Source: Typhlomys cinereus (lineage: Eukaryota; Chordata; Mammalia; Rodentia; Platacanthomyidae). Taken from it: a DNA stretch of 64,000 nucleotides. The position numbers and the translations under genes are program-made. A model generated the notes under the pieces. It searched no databases. It was not told the DNA's origin and worked only from the letters and a program-made list of their open reading frames with translations. Shown in pieces: positions 58,560-64,000 of this stretch (positions within the stretch are counted from its first letter, which is position 1; each line of letters opens with the position of its first letter). The stretch is from assembly GCA_023101885.1 (NCBI GenBank), contig JALPQD010000205.1, positions 2,523,298-2,587,297 of the forward strand. Reading direction: 5' to 3'.

Positions 58560-59660
58560 AATGTCTTTCAGATCAGGAGCTTATTTTATTTGGAGCTGTG
58601 GAGAATCTGACCCACAGCTTCTGAAGTCTTCTACTTGAGTACTGAATAAATCTCTTCACTCATCCAAGAGATCTTCCTGGCCCTTCTTTTAAACACCTGC
58701 ATTCCTTTTTATTCCACTGCCAAGCTGTGAGCTCCAGGAAAGGAGCTGAGGAAAGACAGCTGAGTATTATGGGAAATCAGGGACTGTGAATCTGAAAGTC
58801 TTATTTTGGAAGAACGCAGGGGTCTTGTGATCCAGCCACAGCAAGTCGCTGCAATGACTGTCCTTTATGTAAAAAACAGAATGCTGCAGAATACCTCTGT
58901 ATACCAGGCAATCTGAAGCTCACGGCTAGCCATTACTCTTACGAAAATTCCATTAAATGTGGTGTCCAGCCTGACGATCCATGAAGCTGCCCTGGGACTG
59001 GGAAATATGAAAGATGGGGGATAAAAGAACACAGAGTCCAAAATACAGAAAAAAAAGTTAGCTGGACAGGCGGGAAATTACACCGCCTCTCAGAAGGAGA
59101 GCTTAAAAAGTCTCCGCCCAGTCCTAAAAGACTTTTTTTTTTTTTTTTTTTAATAACCAGGGGGCTGGGAATACGTATACAAATCCAGGTGTGGGACTTC
59201 TGATTGGTAGGAGGAAAGGGAGGATTGTGGGAAAGCTTTCCCTAGCTTCTATGGGTTCTTGGATTGCCAGCCTGAGAGCCGAAGAATCAAATTCTTCTAG
59301 ACATTCAGTATGGACCAGAAAGAGACGGTTTAATTCATGAGAAATTCCAGGTCCATTCAGAAATTCCTATGGGCTCAGGCAGTGGCCTTACCGGATAAGG
59401 ACTCCAGAAAGCACCAGTGGATTTGACACCCGTGGGTGTGTGTACTTCTGTTTTTCCATGAAAGCATATGATTACAATTCCTCCCAGCCTTCCACGATTT
59501 CTATCAAGGAATGAGGTCGCTCTTCCAGCAGGCGGGATCCCGAACATCACCTTGCACTAGTGTGGGTCTCTACACTTGTGCTCCCTGGTAGGACGACAGT
59601 AGTGACCCCACCGTTCTCACCAAGGTTCCCTTGAACAGGTAGATCTCTGCTGTGGTCTCA
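58560..59660. promoter_or_regulatory. Promoter-like, repeat-poor stretch; could also be an old LTR
   Basis: Between 59060 and 59260 there is an E2F-like GCGGGAAA (59070), a GC-box-like CCGCCC (59114), a pure T run (59133-59151) and an inverted CCAAT box GATTGG (59202). The 59350-59640 part has splice-donor-like AACAGGTAGAT (59636). These are features of a promoter and first exon, but no coding exon follows that I can recognise. An unassigned LTR is the main alternative, since LTRs also carry such boxes. No CpG island is present. Confidence 0.25.
59133..59151. repeat. Poly(T) run
   Basis: Nineteen consecutive T bases. It may be the antisense tail of a very short retroposed piece, but no partner sequence is recognisable. 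Confidence 0.9.
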
Positions 59661-61965
59661 AAATAGCATTTCCCTAATTTTCAGCTTACATGTTCCATGT
59701 TAAGAGCATGTTAGGGCAGCATGCCAGGAGTAATTCATTCCTTTTCGATAATGTCTCCTCAAAAGAAAATTATTAAGAATTGGATATAGGCAAAACAAGG
59801 TTCCTTGAGCCTTTCTGGTCAGTGTTTTTTTTTATTTCTAGGACCATACTCAGGTATCTTCGGTGATGGAGCCTTAGTACTAATGGAGTCCTACTATGTG
59901 GTTCCCAGATGAAGAGGCTAAGGTCTGGAGGGTGGAAAGCCAAGCTATGTCTTCAGAGCTGAACACTGTGTACTCAGCCCAATTTTTTTTTTCCTGCATG
60001 AAACTGCTCTAGATGTCTTTGAAGAGGTCACCTCAACTCTAAGGAAAGAAAAAACTGCTTTCTTTGATTTATTATAAAATGTCTTCCCGCTATGTCTCCT
60101 TTTCTACCTTCTTACAGCGCATTTTTAGTTTTGAATAAAAACATGGGAGGAAGTTACACTTGTATAAACAAAAAGCAGCATTCTCTTGCTACTGGACATT
60201 TTTTCAAAATCTATTATTACTTATTTGGGATCTGAAAAAAATATAAAATTAGCTAAAGACCAAAATTTTGCAAATCTACAAAATGCACGTTGGTTTAGAG
60301 AAACGTCAGGAAGGAAAGAGAAGACATCTGCTTAAGCCAGTCCCTGCTTACTCAGCTCTCTGCCCGCCCACCTGCTCTCCTAATGAGCTTGTTTTTACCA
60401 CACTTCTCCCTGCTCCTTCTTAGTTTGTCAGCCTTATGCAATGAAGAGGTTATTCTACTCAATGGGAACAAAATGGTTTTTTAATTAAACTGTGCCCCAA
60501 TGTATACGCCACAGATTATCTTAATTTTTAAAGCCATGGCTTTCAAAACTCAGGGTGATTCCTTTAGCTTCTTGAATCAAACTAATGGTTTGCCTTGAAC
60601 AAGCTCACCTGGCTCAAACTCCTGCCTTGATTTTCAGCACTGAAATGGGCTGAGGGCTCAATGTATTTTGTGACGCATGTTTGGCACACAAAGGAGGAGG
60701 AGAGGTAGAGTAGTATACTTTTAAAAATTTTACATTCCAATTTTTCTAAATGGATATCTATGCTTTTGCTTGGGATCCCCAGGGATGTATTCAGATAGAG
60801 GTATTTTTTGCAAAGGAGATTTATTGGGCATACTCTTGGGAGCCATACTTCTATAACATTCGAGGCAATAACATGAACAGAGAGAGACATGGAGCTGCAG
60901 TTTCAACATAGTAAAGATCATTCCTGATCCCATGCAACTAGCAAAGCAACAATGGCCCTGTGGAACCCTGATTCCCATGAGGCTGCTTTTTTCATTTGTA
61001 AATAAAATTATTCTAGAGGGTTCCAAGATTACCTTGAGGTCCACTTGCTTTTCTGTCCACAACAGCATATTTCCTTCTGAAGATCTAATCAATTATTCCC
61101 GCTCATAAGTGACTTCCTCTTTGGTGTCTGATCTCTAAACCTACAGAGTCTATAAATGAAAGTGAAAGAATAAGCTTCTCAAGTGTGTTACTGAGAGTGA
61201 CGGTAAGATGGACCACTTCCACAACACCTTTTGGTTGCTCGTCCCTGAGTCACATAAATTGGGCAAGTTACACCACTGAAAGTCATTGGTTTAGGGTTTA
61301 ATATGTCATTCTGGAGTAAGAACCCCTGTTTTCCCAGGGTACCATTTGCAAACTGCTGTCTCTGCCATTCAATCATAAGCCATTCCAAGCTGATAGGCCT
61401 ATGTCTTCCAGTCGGCAAAGAAAGTCATTATTCCGTGATCTTTCCCTTGTCGTTGAACAGTACATTTTACAAATGTAGAGAAAAAACTTAAGCCCTACAG
61501 GTAGGTAAAGACACAATAAATGAATCATATGGGACAAGTAGCCAGATTGTTTTCTCTTCTAAGGAAATAACCAAATCTGGTCAATTTGCCAACATGAAGC
61601 TGCATAAACTTTTTTGAGAAATGATACCAGATGATGGTCTCATTTGATCTCTCTCATCCCACGTTGGCTATGTGCCAGCGACAGAGTCAGTCCAGTCCCA
61701 GTGAGTGGGAACTCATGCTGTTGAACCCATGCATGATATGTATCCTCGCCATAATGGCCACTCGACTCATGTACCAATCACGCCTCCAGGAGCAGAGGCG
61801 GCTGACGTCAATGGCTGTATCACTCTGCTTAGTGGGCTGTTTAGTGACACATTAGAGGCAGGTATTATCCAATTAGTTAATGTGAATCAATGTGCAATCA
61901 AAGGCATTTACACTCATGACTACTTTTAGAGACTCATCTATATGCCTGTTTTTATTTCTTCTTTT
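59661..61965. other. Intergenic DNA with long but unrecognised open frames
   Basis: Minus-strand frames at 60730-61092 (120 codons, with CATAAG-type context at its left) and 61188-61418 (76 codons) and plus-strand frame 61705-61929 (74 codons) have ordinary composition, yet I cannot link them to a protein. The 60.7-61.4 kb part reads on the minus strand like decayed retroviral or LTR material with an AATAAATC signal, but I cannot assign a family. A chance origin is likely for all three frames. Confidence 0.3.
61803..61810. promoter_or_regulatory. Consensus CRE octamer
   Basis: TGACGTCA, the full palindromic CREB/ATF site, with its CpG intact, flanked by GGCGGC and ATGGC. An intact CRE is uncommon in CpG-depleted intergenic DNA. 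Occupancy is unknown. Confidence 0.4.
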
Positions 61966-61967
61966 TA

Positions 61968-62195
61968 CTGTTCTATTTATTTATTTATTTTAGCAGGGAG
62001 TGAGAGAGAGAGAAAGAGAGCGAGCAAAATAAAGAGAGAATACCAACAGGCATACAGAGTTCATGCAGAAATCAGAGGACAGCTCAGTTTTTGGCCATCA
62101 GTTCTCTCCTTCCATCATGTGGTTTCTGGGCTTCAATTTAAGTTACCAGATTGCACTATTATCTGTTAAGCCATTTTACTAGTTAGTCCCTATGC
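61968..62195 (-). mobile_element. B3-like SINE, minus strand, with GA-rich tail side
   Basis: TTTATTTATTTATTTTAGC, a GAGAGAGAGAAAGAGAGCG stretch, CAGAAATCAGAGGACAGC, CTCTCCTTCCATCATGTGG and a tRNA-head relic (CTGTTAAGCCATTTTAC). The GAGA-rich tail side again recalls jerboa-type SINEs. Confidence 0.65.
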
Positions 62196-64000
62196 TTGTT
62201 TTTCAAACTTGTTTCCAAATTTTATCTTCAAGAACCTTATCCTGTCTATAACACCACTTTTACACTATCCTATGGATCTATATATCAGAAAATCATGGAT
62301 TTCTATATCAGAAAACTTGAAGTCTTTTCATTCAAAGTGGATGGCCAAGTTCACCATCCGAAAGTAATTTATAACCCTCAGCATTAGTCATGAAGCCCAT
62401 AATATTTACGACCACTTTTTCATTCCTGAAAGTCTAGCTATTACATACACCAAGGTATGTCCTATAACCCCTATCTGCTCTCCGTTCACATCAGCAAAGC
62501 TTTCATAGTACCACAGACTATGAACTGTCATTGTTCCACGTGCTTCTAGTGCTGAAGCCAACTGATCAATACATATGCTATTTCCTTGAGTCAAACTATT
62601 GGCAGACTGTATTCCCCTACAAAACAGATCTGCATGCTGTGATTTTATCAGGCTCCTGGATGTCAGTACTCATATCAAATCGAAGGAACAATGATTGTTC
62701 AGAGGTAGAAGGTAAAATGAGATGTCATTACAAAAGAGTTTCAAGTACTGCTATAATGAGCACTGGGGCTGGGGTAGCCATTAAGAATGGAAAGAGTTGA
62801 GGATCCTGACTTTTATTTACCTAGTGTTTGCATACCAAGGAGGAGAAAGGTTTGGGAGGGAGAGTAATTCACAGAGAATCACTCAGTTTGATATCAGCCT
62901 CCCAAAGGCTGGGAGTGGGGAAAAGAGAATTAGTGCTTCAGTCCTGAAAAGCACCAATCAATGCTTTGCTCCATTTCCTTCCCTTTCTTTCCTTTTTTCC
63001 CCTATTTTCTGCATATTGAAACTGCACCCAAATTACTTTTCATATATTACTATATTGCTTAAATGCATCTTCATATTGTGAAAATCAACTTTACCTTCCT
63101 AATTCTAGAGTCTTCAAATATTTTATCATGTTAAAAATAGTACCTAAAACCTTTCTATTATAAATTGTACTTCCAAAATTTTGCAAATGGAGATGAGATT
63201 AATATAAATTTGAAATGTCAATTCCTAAACTAAACATAAATAAAAGGGCTCTATTCCTCTCTGTGAACTTATTAGGGGGTTAACAAACCTTCATCAGAGA
63301 GTCTTTTGATTTCTGTGTGCAAAATTCTAGGAATTATAGTTGTGGTGAAGGGGAAAAACGCACAGCTGGCCTCTTCTGATTACCACCACTTACCAGCTGC
63401 ATGATTTTAGACGTCAATTTAGCTTCCTGACCCTAAAGTTTATGCCAGTAAGTGTGTTATTCCTGCCTTTCTCTCTTGCCCTGTGATTATTAAAACCACT
63501 AATGCTCTAGTAATGTGGAGGGATCATTGTGTAGTGACATCCTGTGGACAGGGCAATAATACAATGATTATGAATAAATAATTAACAGAAAAGATCTTTC
63601 CCTTTTCACTCACATTGCATTACAGCGTACATGTTTCAGGATCATTCCCATTCATACAAAGAAACAAAGAAAAAGCAACCATTTGTTTTGTAGAAAAACA
63701 CACAGGGGTTTTGCCTGCACAGCAACCAGCAACAACATGAGGATGAGCAGGTTGCAGTAGATGATCCAGATGTTTGCTGATACTCAGAATGTCAGCAGAG
63801 CATCTGGATGCTTGACTGAATCTCCCTTTTATCATAAGATCCTTTGTCTTGTGTGGGCAAAATTGCAAGTTGGTCATAGGGAAAAAAAGTACTGTGTAGG
63901 AAAAATGCAAATAATTGTATGGTCTCTAATCTAGTAAGTTCAAGGACAATGCCTTTCCTGACACCCTCATAAATGGGAGCATTACAAAGATTGTTGTGAC
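62196..64000. other. Intergenic DNA, no gene seen
   Basis: Unique A+T-rich sequence apart from a MIR piece at 63375-63450. Frames of 89-96 codons (62531, 62797, and 63620 on the minus strand) have no recognisable content. Confidence 0.45.
63375..63450 (+). mobile_element. MIR fragment, plus strand
   Basis: CCACTTACCAGCTGCATGAT, TTTAGACGTCAATTTAGC and TTCCTGACCCTAAAGTTT follow the sense MIR core. Confidence 0.65.

Noticed and set aside
60730..61092. 120-codon minus-strand frame
   Set aside because: Ordinary composition but no recognisable domain, and an overlapping frame of 102 codons on the same strand weakens the case; kept only as a note on the interval.
1..64000. Bacterial, phage or toxin-type systems, operons and riboswitches
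   Set aside because: The A+T-rich, CpG-poor sequence full of rodent retroelements is nuclear mammalian DNA; no such system is present.

Overview
This 64 kb window is mammalian nuclear DNA, A+T-rich, in which I see no intact protein-coding gene, no rRNA or tRNA gene and no spliced gene model. The longest open frames are remnants of LINE-1 ORF2 or run through simple repeats. The host is a myomorph rodent. The evidence is many B2-like tRNA-derived SINEs with a CA-rich tail, B1- and B3-like SINEs, rodent-type LINE-1 3' ends and ERVL-MaLR LTRs. A B1 start like that of jerboas and jumping mice (near 816) hints at Dipodoidea, but that placement is inference.

Layout. At 1-9.4 kb an old minus-strand LINE-1 (about 2.86-7.08 kb) is interrupted by two SINEs. 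At 9.4-10.7 kb lies a plus-strand, 5'-truncated LINE-1 with a 16-bp target-site duplication. At 13.4-15.7 kb is a minus-strand LINE-1 3' half, followed by a strong CTCF-like motif and two short-form SINEs. From 22.7 to 25.8 kb is an ERVL-MaLR cluster: a solo LTR with a 5-bp duplication, then a provirus with both LTRs whose interior took a further solo LTR, also with a 5-bp duplication. MaLR LTRs recur at 28.3 kb (minus) and 31.0 kb (plus). At 33.2 kb sits a well-preserved SINE with a 14-bp duplication. At 35.0-35.2 kb is an inverted repeat built from a GA run and a TC run. A LINE-1 3' UTR lies at 38.1-39.1 kb and another LINE-1 3' half at 46.8-49.0 kb on the plus strand, opposite in orientation to the 13.4 kb copy. 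The last 14 kb are mostly unique DNA with scattered SINEs and MIRs. They hold a 23-bp palindrome with SOX-like half sites, a promoter-like stretch near 59.1 kb and a consensus CRE at 61.8 kb.

There is no operon or gene system here. The shared logic is insertion history: nested elements, duplicated target sites, and SINE tails that have grown into microsatellites. Family names were assigned by eye; subfamily names and exact edges need a RepeatMasker/Dfam search. I found no sign of a new biological system. The best leads are the nested MaLR locus, the SINE-linked microsatellites, the convergent CTCF-like pair and the candidate regulatory stretches near 44-45 kb and 58-62 kb.
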